This document shows positions 33,946-42,656 of a stretch of DNA of 64,000 bases, one piece after another (the stretch's first letter is position 1; each line of letters starts with the position of its first letter). Under the pieces are notes generated by a model. It did not search any database. It was not told the DNA's origin and worked only from the letters and a program-made list of their open reading frames with translations. The translations under genes and the position numbers were made by a program. This stretch comes from Streptomyces sulphureus DSM 40104. GTDB taxonomy: Bacteria > Actinomycetota > Actinomycetes > Streptomycetales > Streptomycetaceae. The DNA lies in the NCBI RefSeq assembly GCF_000381025.1, contig NZ_KB905823.1:62001-126000 (forward strand), written 5' to 3'.

Positions 33946-35751
33946 TCAACTCGCGCGCGCCGACGTGCCGTTCGCCGGGAGCGGTTCGCCGCGCGGCAGC
34001 AGCAGCACCCGTACCAGGTGGGGCGTCGCCGCGGCGACGGCCGGGTCTCCCCCGAGCGGCAGAGCGACCGGCGCGAGCCCCGACGCCACCAGCGCACGCA
34101 CCGCCCGATGCGCGGGGTTCGGCCCCGTCTCCTTCTCGTCCTCCGGAGGTTCGACGCTCCTGGCCGCGGCGAGCCGCGGCCCCCGCACCACTCGGCGGCC
34201 GGACGCGCATGCGGCCAGGGCGAGTTCGAGCGCCCCCGTCAGCGCACGCGCAGCGCTCCCCGCGCACCGCACCGCCACCGCGCGTCCGTCGAGCGTGACG
34301 GCGTACGTCGGCAGGCCGAGCGCGCCCGTCAGCTCGTAAACGGCCAACTCCCCGCCGTACGCCCGCACTGCGCGCCAGAGCGGGCCTCTTGCCCCGCCGT
34401 CCCCGAGCCCGACCCGGGGGAAGAGCTCGGAGCCGCCCGCCAGCATCGTCCACACCACCTGCTCGGCGAGCGAATGCAGCGCGGCGTCGAGCGCCTCGCC
34501 GACGCTGCGGCCGCCCGCCACGCCGGCCGGCGGGTGCGCCCGCGCGGGCTGCGCGGGATGCGGTGGGACGAGCGGCCCCGGCGGCAGCGCCCGCGGACGT
34601 GAGGCCGACAAGTCCCAGCCCCACAACGAGCCCTCGGCGCCCCGCCGTTCCCTTAGCTGCGCCTGCGCCGCGTATCCGGCGAGCGCGTCGAGCACGGCGC
34701 TCTCCCACGCGGCCGCCCGCGTCCTCGCCACGGCCAGGGCCGACGGCGCCGACGGCGCGCGCCCCGCAGCCCGGCACACGTACCGTCCACCCGCCGAAAC
34801 CGTCTCCTCGACTCCGGCGAGCACCCCGGTGAACGGGTCGACCAGCGCCGCCGCCCGCTCCCGCAGGCCCCCCGCCGGCAGGGGCGCCGAGGAGAGCCAC
34901 CCCTCCAACTCCCGCCGCGCACGCGCCACCGCGCTCTGCGCGAGGCACCAGGTGTGCGTGCCCGGCCTCTCGCGCACCGCCGGCACCACGTGCCTGCTCC
35001 ACGTCGACTCGGCGGCGTCGACGCGCACCGCCGTCGACCGCGCCCACCAGCCGACGTCGGGGCGCACGCCGCCCGCGAGGTACCGGAGGCACTCCCCGGC
35101 GACCTGCTCGGCGACGACGGCCGCCAACCGGCCCGCGAGCACCGGCACTTGGCGCCCCGCGTCCTGCGCCCCCAGCCGCTCGTGGAGCGCCACAGCGCAG
35201 GAGTCGACGGCGCCGACAGGCCCGACCCACACCTCCCCGCGCCGCACCAGCACCTGGCACAGGGCGGTGCCGCGCGCCCCGCACACGGCAGCGGTCCCGC
35301 TCCGTGCGCCCTCGGCCGCCGCTTCCGGAAGCTGCACCACCAGGTCGCTCTCGCGGCACAGGACGCCGAGCGAGGACGTCCGGCGGAACGCGACCCGCTG
35401 GGCCGCGTCGCGGCGCGCCTCGCCCGCCGCCCGCCTCAACTCCCGTTCCTCCGCCGCCGGATAGCCCGTCACCCCGACCTGCCGCCACCCGGACCTGAGC
35501 CCGGCGCGCACCACCTCGTCCAGCAGAACGCCCTCGCCGACGACGGTGACCTGCGCGGCACGGACCTTCGCAAAGCGCGCGGCCGCCTCCTCGCGATCTC
35601 TGCCGAGCGTGGCCGTCACGCCGTCGTAGAGGCGCAGCTCGGCCTCGCTCGGCAGCGGCGGCTCCTCGGCGGCTTCCGGCTCCGGGCGGCGGGGGAGGGG
35701 GAAGGCCACCGGCACGGAGCCCGACGCGTCGTCCCTCAGGGGTGGGCGCAT
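33946..35751 (-). CDS. ThiF-like plus YcaO-like protein, degenerate TOMM-maturation type
   Basis: This 601-residue protein starts at ATG 35751. Residues about 65-190 look like an E1/ThiF-like fold (VTVVGEGVLLDEVVRAGL, VWVGPVGAVDSCAVALHERL). From about 303, the pattern is that of a YcaO cyclodehydratase: LVDPFTGVLAGVEE, ALAVARTRAAAWESAVLDAL, SVGEALDAALHSLAEQV and LAVYELTGALGLPTYAVTL. YcaO enzymes use ATP to form azoles or amidines in peptides. Here the Glu residues of the usual nucleotide-binding EALER and ELxERDA motifs are replaced and there is no PxP C-terminus, so catalysis is doubtful. No precursor peptide or oxidase gene is adjacent. The assignment rests on pattern resemblance. Confidence 0.6.
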   Translation of the reverse strand: MRPPLRDDASGSVPVAFPLPRRPEPEAAEEPPLPSEAELRLYDGVTATLGRDREEAAARFAKVRAAQVTVVGEGVLLDEVVRAGLRSGWRQVGVTGYPAAEERELRRAAGEARRDAAQRVAFRRTSSLGVLCRESDLVVQLPEAAAEGARSGTAAVCGARGTALCQVLVRRGEVWVGPVGAVDSCAVALHERLGAQDAGRQVPVLAGRLAAVVAEQVAGECLRYLAGGVRPDVGWWARSTAVRVDAAESTWSRHVVPAVRERPGTHTWCLAQSAVARARRELEGWLSSAPLPAGGLRERAAALVDPFTGVLAGVEETVSAGGRYVCRAAGRAPSAPSALAVARTRAAAWESAVLDALAGYAAQAQLRERRGAEGSLWGWDLSASRPRALPPGPLVPPHPAQPARAHPPAGVAGGRSVGEALDAALHSLAEQVVWTMLAGGSELFPRVGLGDGGARGPLWRAVRAYGGELAVYELTGALGLPTYAVTLDGRAVAVRCAGSAARALTGALELALAACASGRRVVRGPRLAAARSVEPPEDEKETGPNPAHRAVRALVASGLAPVALPLGGDPAVAAATPHLVRVLLLPRGEPLPANGTSARAS

Positions 35752-35964
35752 GGCGTCTCCTGGTGTCCTGGGTGGTCCGGCCCGTTCCGTATGCGGGCGA
35801 CGTGGCTCCGCTACGTCCTGCCCCCGCACGACGGACACCGGTGGTCTTGCCTCGCCACGCCCTTCCCACGCGCACCCGGGCGGTGAATCGCCCGATCGTG
35901 TCGGGCGTACGTCGGCGCTTTCACGGGCGCGGGGAGGGGCCCGTGCGCCCGGCCGTCGCCCGCG

Positions 35965-35997
35965 GTTCACCGGGTGTTCGATGCCCGCGTGAAGCTC
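35965..35997 (+). promoter_or_regulatory. PHO-box-like direct repeat upstream of phoD copy 2
   Basis: Consecutive 11-nt units start at 35965 (GTTCACCGGGT) and 35976 (GTTCGATGCCC), with a weaker third unit at 35987 (GCGTGAAGCTC). The first carries the full GTTCACC core of Streptomyces PhoP boxes. It lies 105-137 nt before the GTG start of the PhoD gene at 36102. Confidence 0.65.
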
Positions 35998-36101
35998 ATC
36001 CCGCGGCCATGTCCTGGCCCTGTACGCGTCAAGAACTCGCCTCCCCAGGGCACTGCAATCGAGGCGACCAGCCCGCGCGTCCCAAGAGAGGCAGTGCTCC
36101 C

Positions 36102-37730
36102 GTGACGCAGTCCCCACCGGCACACTCACCCGAACTCCGCGCAGCGGCACGCCACTTCGGCCGGCGCGGTTTCCTCACGGCCACTGGCGCGGCCACCGCG
36201 CTCGCCTTCGCCGTCCACCTGCCGCAGGCCGCGCACGCGGCCGAAGGCTCGGCCCGCAGCCTCCCGGACGACCCGTTCACGCTCGGCGTCGCCTCAGGCG
36301 ACCCGCTGCCCGATTCCGTGGTGCTGTGGACGAGGCTCGCGCCCAGCCCCTACGAGCCGGGCAACGGCATGCCCCGGGCGCGCTTCACCGTCGAGTGGGA
36401 GATCGCGGAGGACGAGCGCTTCGCCGAGGTCACCGCGCGCGGGCAGGCGGCCGCGCACCCGGAGTTCAACCACACGGTCCACGTGGAGGCCGGTGGCCTG
36501 CGCCCCGAGCGCTTCTACCACTACCGCTTCCGCGTCGGCACCTGGACCAGCCCCGTCGGCCGCACCCGCACCGCGCCTGCGGCCGGCGCGGACCCTGCCA
36601 GGCTCCGGTTCGGCCTCGTCTCCTGCCAGCAGTACACGGACGGCTACTGGACGGCGCACAAGCACCTCGCGGAGGAGGACCTCGACCTCGTATTCCACCT
36701 CGGCGACTACCTCTACGAGTACCCCGTCGACTCCGCGGGCGGCTCCCGCGCCTACACCGACCGCACCCTCCCCGCCGTCTTCGCCCGCGAGACCGAGACG
36801 CTCACCGACTACCGCCTGCGGTACGCGCTCTACCGCTCCGACCCCGACCTGCGCGCGGCCCACGCCGCCCATCCCTTCGTCGTCACCTGGGACGACCACG
36901 AGGCCGACAACAACTACGCAGGCGACACCCCCGAAGACGACGTGCCACCCGAGGAGTTCCTCATCCGTCGCGCCTCCGCCTACCGCGCCTACTGGGAGAA
37001 CCAGCCGCTGCGCGCACCGCAGCACCCCTCGGGGCACGACATGCGCCTCTACCGCCGCCTCCACTTCGGTCGCCTCGCGCAGTTCGACGTCCTCGACACC
37101 CGCCAGTACCGCTCCGACCAGGCGTACGGGGACGGCTGGCAGCGCCCCGGACCCGACTCCGAGAACCCCTCGCGCACTCTCACGGGCGGCAGCCAGGAGC
37201 GCTGGCTCCTCGACGGTTGGCGCTCCTCCACGGCGCGCTGGAACCTCGTCCCGCAGCAGGTGACGTTCGCGCAGCGGCGCAACTCGACGGCGAAGGACTA
37301 CGAGTTGAGCATGGATGCCTGGGACGGCTACCCCGCCTCCCGCAGCCGCGTCCTCGACGGCGCGGCCTCGGCCGACGTGCGCAACCTCGTCGTCCTCACC
37401 GGAGACGTCCACGTCCACTACGCCTTCGACCTCAAGGCCGACTTCGACGACCCCGACTCCCGCACCGTCGGAGCCGAACTGGTCACCACGTCGATCTCCT
37501 CGGGGAAGGACGGCACCGAGCGACCCGGCGACTGGGAGACGTACATGGCCGCCAACCCGCACATGCGCTTCTACGACGGCCGCCGCGGCTACGTCACCGT
37601 GGACCTCGAACCCTCGCGGGCGCGCGCCGACTTCAAGACCGTCCCCTACGTCACCAGTCCGGGCGCCGGCCTCACGACGGCCGCCTCCTTCGCCATCGAG
37701 GACGGCCGCCCCGGCCTGCACGACGCCTGA
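36102..37730 (+). CDS. phoD: alkaline phosphatase D family, Tat-exported (PhoD copy 2)
   Basis: This 542-residue phosphatase starts at GTG 36102. The twin-arginine signal is GRRGFLTATGAATALAFAV with cleavage after AHA. The N-terminal domain starts FTLGVASGDPLPDSVVLWTR, the classic PhoD opening. Metal-site motifs are FHLGDYLYEY, TWDDHEADNNYAG, LDTRQYRSD and VVLTGDVHVHYAF. It is closer to canonical Bacillus/Streptomyces PhoD than copy 1, from which it differs widely. A PHO-box-like repeat upstream predicts PhoP control. The GAGAGG sequence lies 12 nt before the start, rather far for a ribosome site. Confidence 0.94.
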   Translation: MTQSPPAHSPELRAAARHFGRRGFLTATGAATALAFAVHLPQAAHAAEGSARSLPDDPFTLGVASGDPLPDSVVLWTRLAPSPYEPGNGMPRARFTVEWEIAEDERFAEVTARGQAAAHPEFNHTVHVEAGGLRPERFYHYRFRVGTWTSPVGRTRTAPAAGADPARLRFGLVSCQQYTDGYWTAHKHLAEEDLDLVFHLGDYLYEYPVDSAGGSRAYTDRTLPAVFARETETLTDYRLRYALYRSDPDLRAAHAAHPFVVTWDDHEADNNYAGDTPEDDVPPEEFLIRRASAYRAYWENQPLRAPQHPSGHDMRLYRRLHFGRLAQFDVLDTRQYRSDQAYGDGWQRPGPDSENPSRTLTGGSQERWLLDGWRSSTARWNLVPQQVTFAQRRNSTAKDYELSMDAWDGYPASRSRVLDGAASADVRNLVVLTGDVHVHYAFDLKADFDDPDSRTVGAELVTTSISSGKDGTERPGDWETYMAANPHMRFYDGRRGYVTVDLEPSRARADFKTVPYVTSPGAGLTTAASFAIEDGRPGLHDA

Positions 37731-37922
37731 ACCGCCCGACGCGCTCCGGCGGTCCGGCCGGAGCGCGTCCTCTGTCCTCGCACAGCACCGAGCAGCAGCA
37801 CAGCCACCGCGCACGCCGAACCACCCGGCGCACCACGGGTGTTGCGGCACCGGCGCAGCTTGCGGCCCGACACGACGCCACGTGCGCTCGCGCCGACGGC
37901 CCTCGCCCCTAGGCTCACCGGC

Positions 37923-39203
37923 ATGAGATCCCCGCGCGGTCCGCAGGCGCCGCTTCCCGCTTTCGCGAGCCGCTGGCGGAGCCCTCTGCGCGGTCCCTGG
38001 CTCACCTCGCTCCTCGGCCTCGCCCTGCTCGTCGGGGCGCCGGTGCTGCTTCTCACCGGCCTGCTGTCGCACGCCGCCTACCACCCCGACCTCGCGCCCA
38101 CCAACAACACCACCCCGGGCAGCGGGCTCCTCGGCATCCCGCTGGTCTCGTGGCCCACCCGACCGCGCTGGCTCTACCGGCTCACCCAAGGCGTCCACGT
38201 CACCCTCGGCATCGCGCTCGTCCCCGTCCTCGCCGCCAAGCTGTGGTCCGTCATTCCGCGGCTCTTCGCGCACCCGCCGTTCCGCTCGCTCGCGCAGGCC
38301 CTGGAGCGGATCTCCCTCCTCCTTCTCGTGGGCAGCGCCCTCTCGCAGTTCGCGACCGGCATCCTCAACATCCAGCTCGAGTACCTCTTCCCCGGCTCCT
38401 TCTACCCTCTCCACTTCTACGGCGCGTGGATCTTCGCCGCCGCCTTCGTGCTGCACGTCGCACTGCGGCTTCCGCTCGCTCTCCGTACGCTCCGCGACGG
38501 CGGCTTCCGCGCACGCCTCCGCACCACGGCCCCCGAACCTCCTGACGCGCACGGCCTCGTGGCGACCGCCCCGGCTCCGCCGACGCTCTCCCGACGCGGC
38601 GCCCTCGGCGCCGTCGGCCTCGGCTCGCTCACGCTCACCGCGGTCACCGTCGGACAGAGCCTCGGCGGCCCCCTCCGCTCCACGGCCCTGCTCGCCCCGC
38701 ACGGGCAGACGCCCGGCAGCGGCCCCGACGGCTTCCCCGTCAACACCACGGCAGCGGCCGCCGGCGTCACTCGCCCGGGGCCCGAGTGGACGCTCCACCT
38801 CCACGGGCCGCACGGGCGCCGGGTCCGGCTCCACCGCGACGACCTCGCCGAACTCCCGTGGCGCCACGCCGCGTTGCCGATCGCCTGTGTCGAGGGCTGG
38901 TCCACCGAGGACCAGCGTTGGGAGGGCGTCGCGCTGCGGACCCTGGCCCGGCTCGTGGACGCCGACGACCCCGCGCTTCCCGTCTTCGTCCGCTCGCTCC
39001 AGCGGCAGGGCCCCTTCCACCAGGTGGCGCTCACCGCGGAGCAGGTCGCGGACGCGCGCTCGCTCCTGGCGCTCCGCGTCAACGGGGCCCGGCTCTCCGA
39101 CGACCACGGCTACCCGGCCCGCGTCATCGTGCCGGCCGCACCCGGCGTCCTCAACACCAAGTGGGTGAGCGAGCTCCGGTTCGGCGAGGGGACGTGGCCG
39201 TGA
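37923..39203 (+). CDS. membrane molybdenum-cofactor oxidoreductase with internal Tat signal
   Basis: This 426-residue protein has four Sec-type helices (about 28-46, 90-112, 128-148, 165-184) in a cytochrome-b561-like arrangement. A twin-arginine motif SRRGALGAVGLGSL (223-236) and a fifth helix follow, then an exported sulfite-oxidase-like Moco domain. Cys322 in LPIACVEGWS is the expected Mo ligand. This matches the actinobacterial proteins (SCO3746 type) known to use both Sec and Tat for insertion. A TAGGCT hexamer (37910-37915) ends 7 nt before ATG 37923, suggesting a leaderless mRNA. The stop overlaps the next gene. Confidence 0.92.
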   Translation: MRSPRGPQAPLPAFASRWRSPLRGPWLTSLLGLALLVGAPVLLLTGLLSHAAYHPDLAPTNNTTPGSGLLGIPLVSWPTRPRWLYRLTQGVHVTLGIALVPVLAAKLWSVIPRLFAHPPFRSLAQALERISLLLLVGSALSQFATGILNIQLEYLFPGSFYPLHFYGAWIFAAAFVLHVALRLPLALRTLRDGGFRARLRTTAPEPPDAHGLVATAPAPPTLSRRGALGAVGLGSLTLTAVTVGQSLGGPLRSTALLAPHGQTPGSGPDGFPVNTTAAAAGVTRPGPEWTLHLHGPHGRRVRLHRDDLAELPWRHAALPIACVEGWSTEDQRWEGVALRTLARLVDADDPALPVFVRSLQRQGPFHQVALTAEQVADARSLLALRVNGARLSDDHGYPARVIVPAAPGVLNTKWVSELRFGEGTWP

Positions 39204-39637
39204 ACGGCGGACCGTCGCGCCGCCTCGGCAGCCCCGTGGTGCTGCTCGGGACCTTCGCCTCCTTCGCCGTGACGGCGTACGCCGGCTGGCGGCTGCTCGG
39301 GCCCCAACCGCTGCCCGTCGCCCTGTGGTTGCTCGGCGCCGCCGTCGTCCACGACACCGTCGTTCTGCCGGCGTACACGCTGCTCGACCGTGCGCTGTCG
39401 CGCCTCGCGTCCTACGCCGGACCGGTGCGGAACTTCGTGCGCGTCCCCGCATGGCTCTCGGTCCTGCTGCTCGCGGTGTACTGGCCGCTGATCCTGCGCA
39501 CCTCGGACCGCTTCGCCCCGCACACCGGCCTGCGGATCGAGCCGTACCTGTGGCACTGGCTCGCCGTCAGCGGATGCCTCTTCGCGCTCTCGGGCGTGTG
39601 GTACGCGGTGCGGCGGGCGCGGCGCGTGGACACGTAG
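39200..39637 (+). CDS. membrane protein coupled to the Moco oxidoreductase
   Basis: This 145-residue protein starts at GTG 39200, overlapping the upstream stop (GTGA). It has three or four membrane helices (VVLLGTFASFAVTAYAGWRLL, VALWLLGAAVVHDTVVLPAY, VPAWLSVLLLAVYWPLIL, WHWLAVSGCLFALSGVWYAV). Translational coupling suggests it is a partner or chaperone of the Moco protein, perhaps supplying electrons or aiding assembly. No cofactor motif was seen. Confidence 0.8.
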   Translation: MNGGPSRRLGSPVVLLGTFASFAVTAYAGWRLLGPQPLPVALWLLGAAVVHDTVVLPAYTLLDRALSRLASYAGPVRNFVRVPAWLSVLLLAVYWPLILRTSDRFAPHTGLRIEPYLWHWLAVSGCLFALSGVWYAVRRARRVDT

Positions 39638-39675
39638 CCGAGCCGAACGGCCCCGTCGTCGACGGGCGTTCGCGG

Positions 39676-40557
39676 CTACGGCGTCACCCGTGCGACGGCT
39701 CCTCCTTCGAGGGCGATCCAGAGGGCGCCGTCGGGGCCCACGGTGATGCCGTGCGGTTCCGACGACGGCAGCTCGTACTCCGTGACGTCGCCGCCCGCCG
39801 TGATGCGGCCGACGCGGCCGGCGCCCCACTCGGTGAACCAGCACTCGCCCGCGGACGTGGCGGTGATCGCGTGCGGCCGGGCCGTGCGGTCGGGGAGGGG
39901 GAACTCGTCGATCGCGCCGTCCGTCGAGATCCTGCCGATCTGGCCGGCCGCGATCTCGACGAACCACAGCGCCGAGCCGTCGCTGGTCAGGCCCACGGGT
40001 GCCGCTCCCGCGGTGGGCAGGGCGTGGAGGGCGACGTCGCCGCCGACCGTGATCCGGCCGATCGCGTGCGCCTGGTTGAGGGTGAACCACAGGGCGCCGT
40101 CGGGGCCGTCGACGAGCGCGGAGGGGAAGGCGCCGGTGACGGGCAGGGGGAACTCGGTGACCTCCCCGTCGGCCGCGATGCGGCCGATGCGGTCGGAGTG
40201 GAGCTCCGCGAACCACATGGCACCGTCAGGTCCAGCGGCGATCCCGTACGGCCCGCTGTCCGGTGTCGGGAGGGGGAAGGAGTCGACCTGACCGGCGGCG
40301 GTGACGCGGCCGATCCGGTGGTCCCCGTACCGGGCGAACCACAGCGTGCCGTCCGGCCCGGGCGCGATAGCGGTGGGGCTGCAGGCGGGCGAATCCAGCG
40401 GGTACCAGGTGAGTTCCCCGTCGAGCGTCAGACGTGCGAGGCGGCCGCTGCGCGCGAAGGTGAGCCAGAGCGCGGCGTCGGGGCCGGCCGCGATGCCGTA
40501 CGGGCCGGTGCTGCCGTCCGTCGCGGGGATCTCCCGGACGGTCGGGGGGCCGTGCAT
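39676..40557 (-). CDS. vgb: virginiamycin B lyase (streptogramin B lyase) homologue
   Basis: This 293-residue seven-bladed β-propeller is made of repeats such as GIAAGPDGAMWFAELHSDRIG. Virginiamycin B lyase linearises streptogramin B depsipeptides by Mg2+-dependent elimination. As I recall VgbB, the essential residues are Tyr18, His228, Glu268, His270 and Glu284. Here Tyr20, His229, Glu267 (in SSEPHGI), His269 and Glu284 occur at nearly the same numbers, so the enzyme should be active. Many actinomycetes carry such genes without known resistance. Its promoter and neighbours give no further clue. Confidence 0.9.
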   Translation of the reverse strand: MHGPPTVREIPATDGSTGPYGIAAGPDAALWLTFARSGRLARLTLDGELTWYPLDSPACSPTAIAPGPDGTLWFARYGDHRIGRVTAAGQVDSFPLPTPDSGPYGIAAGPDGAMWFAELHSDRIGRIAADGEVTEFPLPVTGAFPSALVDGPDGALWFTLNQAHAIGRITVGGDVALHALPTAGAAPVGLTSDGSALWFVEIAAGQIGRISTDGAIDEFPLPDRTARPHAITATSAGECWFTEWGAGRVGRITAGGDVTEYELPSSEPHGITVGPDGALWIALEGGAVARVTP

Positions 40558-40825
40558 GTCAACTCCTCGCGCATGGACGGTCGGACTCGCTTCCGTGCCC
40601 GGCCGAGCTGCGGCCGTCCGGGGTCGGAGGTGACGCGCTGGCCTTGGGCCAGGACCGAGTCGACGCCCGCGAGCCAGACGCGGCGGCGTCGGGCTTCCGC
40701 GCCGCTGCCGTCACACACTGCCTGGCGGCGCGCGGCGGTTTCAACCGCATTTCCGTGTGCCAGTTCGTGGGCACACGGGGGCTTGCTCCGACACCGCCCC
40801 GACGTCCCGCCCCTGGGGAAGTGCG

Positions 40826-41100
40826 TCCTCCGACTCGCCTCGCACACAGGGCCAGGCAGGCGCCGGGCACGACGGAGCTGTCACCGCCCAGCGCAACCGT
40901 GAAGTCGCTCTGCGCCACGCGGTGTTCGATCCTGTCGGCGAGGCGCCTCGCATACCCGGACGGCGCTTCCGCTGCACCACCCCGCCGCCCTCGGCACCGA
41001 TCCGCCACGGCAGGTCCTGTTCGCGCATCGCCCCGGCGAGCCCGTGCCAACCGGGCACCGCCCGTGGGCGCCGACCGGCGCAGCCCGAAGTGCACCCCAC
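40826..41100 (-). pseudogene. decayed arginase/agmatinase-family gene
   Basis: On the minus strand, 40963 down to 40826 reads SGYARRLADRIEHRVAQSD, then FTVALGGDSSVVPGACLAL, resembling the ureohydrolase segment FPLVLGGDHSxxxG. The metal-binding His of GGDHS is Ser. A second frame nearby (41100-41000) carries AMREQDLPWRIGAEGGGVV, similar to the N-terminal region. No metal-site Asp cluster follows, so this is a fragment, not a working gene. The surrounding 650 bp (40558-41215) contains no other gene I support. Confidence 0.45.
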
Positions 41101-41215
41101 GCCGGTCCGTGTTCAAGTTGTCCACACCGGGACCGGCTCCCAACGGCCTTCAGAACCGCACGACTTGGCGGTGGCTACGGGAGAACGCCGTCCCGCAGCC
41201 ACCGACAGCCGGCCG

Positions 41216-42523
41216 TCACCGCCCCGCGTGCTCGGCCACCACCTCCACGACCTCCCGCACCTGCGCGCTGATGGCCTCCCGGTTGCGCTCGAAGACCGGA
41301 TCGCTGACCCGGCCGCCGTCCGGCGCACTGTTGTCCTCGCCGAACTCCAGTACCGGCGTGTGGAGATGGCCGCCCGCGATGCGTGCCCCCACCGCGTCGC
41401 GCAGCAGCGTCGCCCGGTAGGCGATCTCGTTCGACAGGTAGTTGCCGCCGCCCCCGGCCCGAGCCGTCGAACCCGGCGTCGGTCCGTCGGGCCGCTCCAC
41501 CGGCTCCCCGCCGTCCGCCGGGATCTCCGTCACCGCTGTGTTGTCGCGGACCGGGAACCGTCCCGTGTCCGCGTCGACGATCGCCCGGTACGGCAGTGAC
41601 GTCACCGTCCACTGCGGCTGCGGAACGGGCGTGGGCACACCGGGCGCTACCGGGACCGTCTCCGCGCGGGACACCCGTACGTTGTCCGGCGAGCCGCCCC
41701 GCCACGCACCGTTGTACCGCTCGACGTCGAACCGGCCCGGGCTGCCCTGGCTGACGGTGACCAACGCGTCCGTCTGCCGCGCCCCTTGGCGCAGCGCCGG
41801 AAGCAGCGCCGTCTCCACCATGCCGTCCGCGAAGTCGTCCCAGCGCACGGGGAAGAGCATCGTCTCCACCCGGGCCCGCTCGCCCGACGCCGTCCGTACC
41901 ACCGCGCCGTCCAGCGCCAGCGCCGCAGCCCCCGACGGGTTGCTGCGCCGTATGTCCTCGTCCAGTTGGAACGGATCGAAGCCCGTGACGACCACCCGCC
42001 GAAGCCCGTCCGACTCGGCCGGCAGCCGCGCCGAGTCGTGGCCGCGCGAGGCTACCTCCAACCTCTCCAGCAGTCGCGTCCGACGCTCTTCGTCGAGCGC
42101 GAACGAGGGGGACCAACTGCGCAGCGCCTTCGTCATCCCCAACCGGGCCCAGTACAGCGGCCGATCGTCACCGCGGCTCAACTCGCCGCCCGCCGCACCG
42201 CGCCCCTGCACCCGGTCGACGGCCCGCTGCCAGAGCCGCTTGCCGTGCCGCACGACGACGCGTTCGGCCTCCCCGACCGACCGCGCCTCGCCCAGCGCAT
42301 GCCGGAACGCGGGAGCCGCGTCGTCGAAGCCGCTGCGCCGGAGAACCTCCCGCGGCTCGTCCTGCGCCAGCCGCTGCTCTTCGACGGTGGGCGCCCCGCC
42401 GTCGACGTCGGCGGCCTCGGCACCCGAAACCGGCAGCACGACCGCGAGCGCCGTCCCCGCCACCGCCGCCCGTACCAACTGCCGCCGTGTCCTTGCGGAA
42501 CCTCTCGCACGCTGCCTGTTCAT
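41216..42523 (-). CDS. pyroglutamyl-peptidase-I-like exported protein with Ser in place of catalytic Cys
   Basis: This 435-residue protein starts at ATG 42523. RRQLVRAAVAGTALAVVLPVSG is a signal peptide. The C-terminal half follows pyroglutamyl peptidase I: VVVTGFDPFQLDED (178-191), GSPGRFDVERYN with the catalytic Glu268, GGNYLSNEIAY where the Cys of GTYVCN is Ser364, and GGHLHTP with His386/388. A Glu-Ser-His arrangement replaces Glu-Cys-His. It also has a long N-terminal extension and is about twice the usual length. It could be a secreted serine-type hydrolase or an inactive binder. Confidence 0.78.
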   Translation of the reverse strand: MNRQRARGSARTRRQLVRAAVAGTALAVVLPVSGAEAADVDGGAPTVEEQRLAQDEPREVLRRSGFDDAAPAFRHALGEARSVGEAERVVVRHGKRLWQRAVDRVQGRGAAGGELSRGDDRPLYWARLGMTKALRSWSPSFALDEERRTRLLERLEVASRGHDSARLPAESDGLRRVVVTGFDPFQLDEDIRRSNPSGAAALALDGAVVRTASGERARVETMLFPVRWDDFADGMVETALLPALRQGARQTDALVTVSQGSPGRFDVERYNGAWRGGSPDNVRVSRAETVPVAPGVPTPVPQPQWTVTSLPYRAIVDADTGRFPVRDNTAVTEIPADGGEPVERPDGPTPGSTARAGGGGNYLSNEIAYRATLLRDAVGARIAGGHLHTPVLEFGEDNSAPDGGRVSDPVFERNREAISAQVREVVEVVAEHAGR

Positions 42524-42656
42524 GCCGTCCTCTCGACGCGGTGGACATGCCGACGGCATCCGATCACGAAGCGTCCACTCGCGGAAGACCGCAGGCCAGG
42601 CCCCGCGCACAACAGCCGGGGAAGGCCCGCCCCTTGCCGACGCATAGGATCGGGGC

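Noticed and set aside
40562..41215. Intact gene in the 650-bp gap upstream of the Pcp-like gene
   Set aside because: Only fragments resembling ureohydrolases are seen, in different frames and without the metal-binding His.
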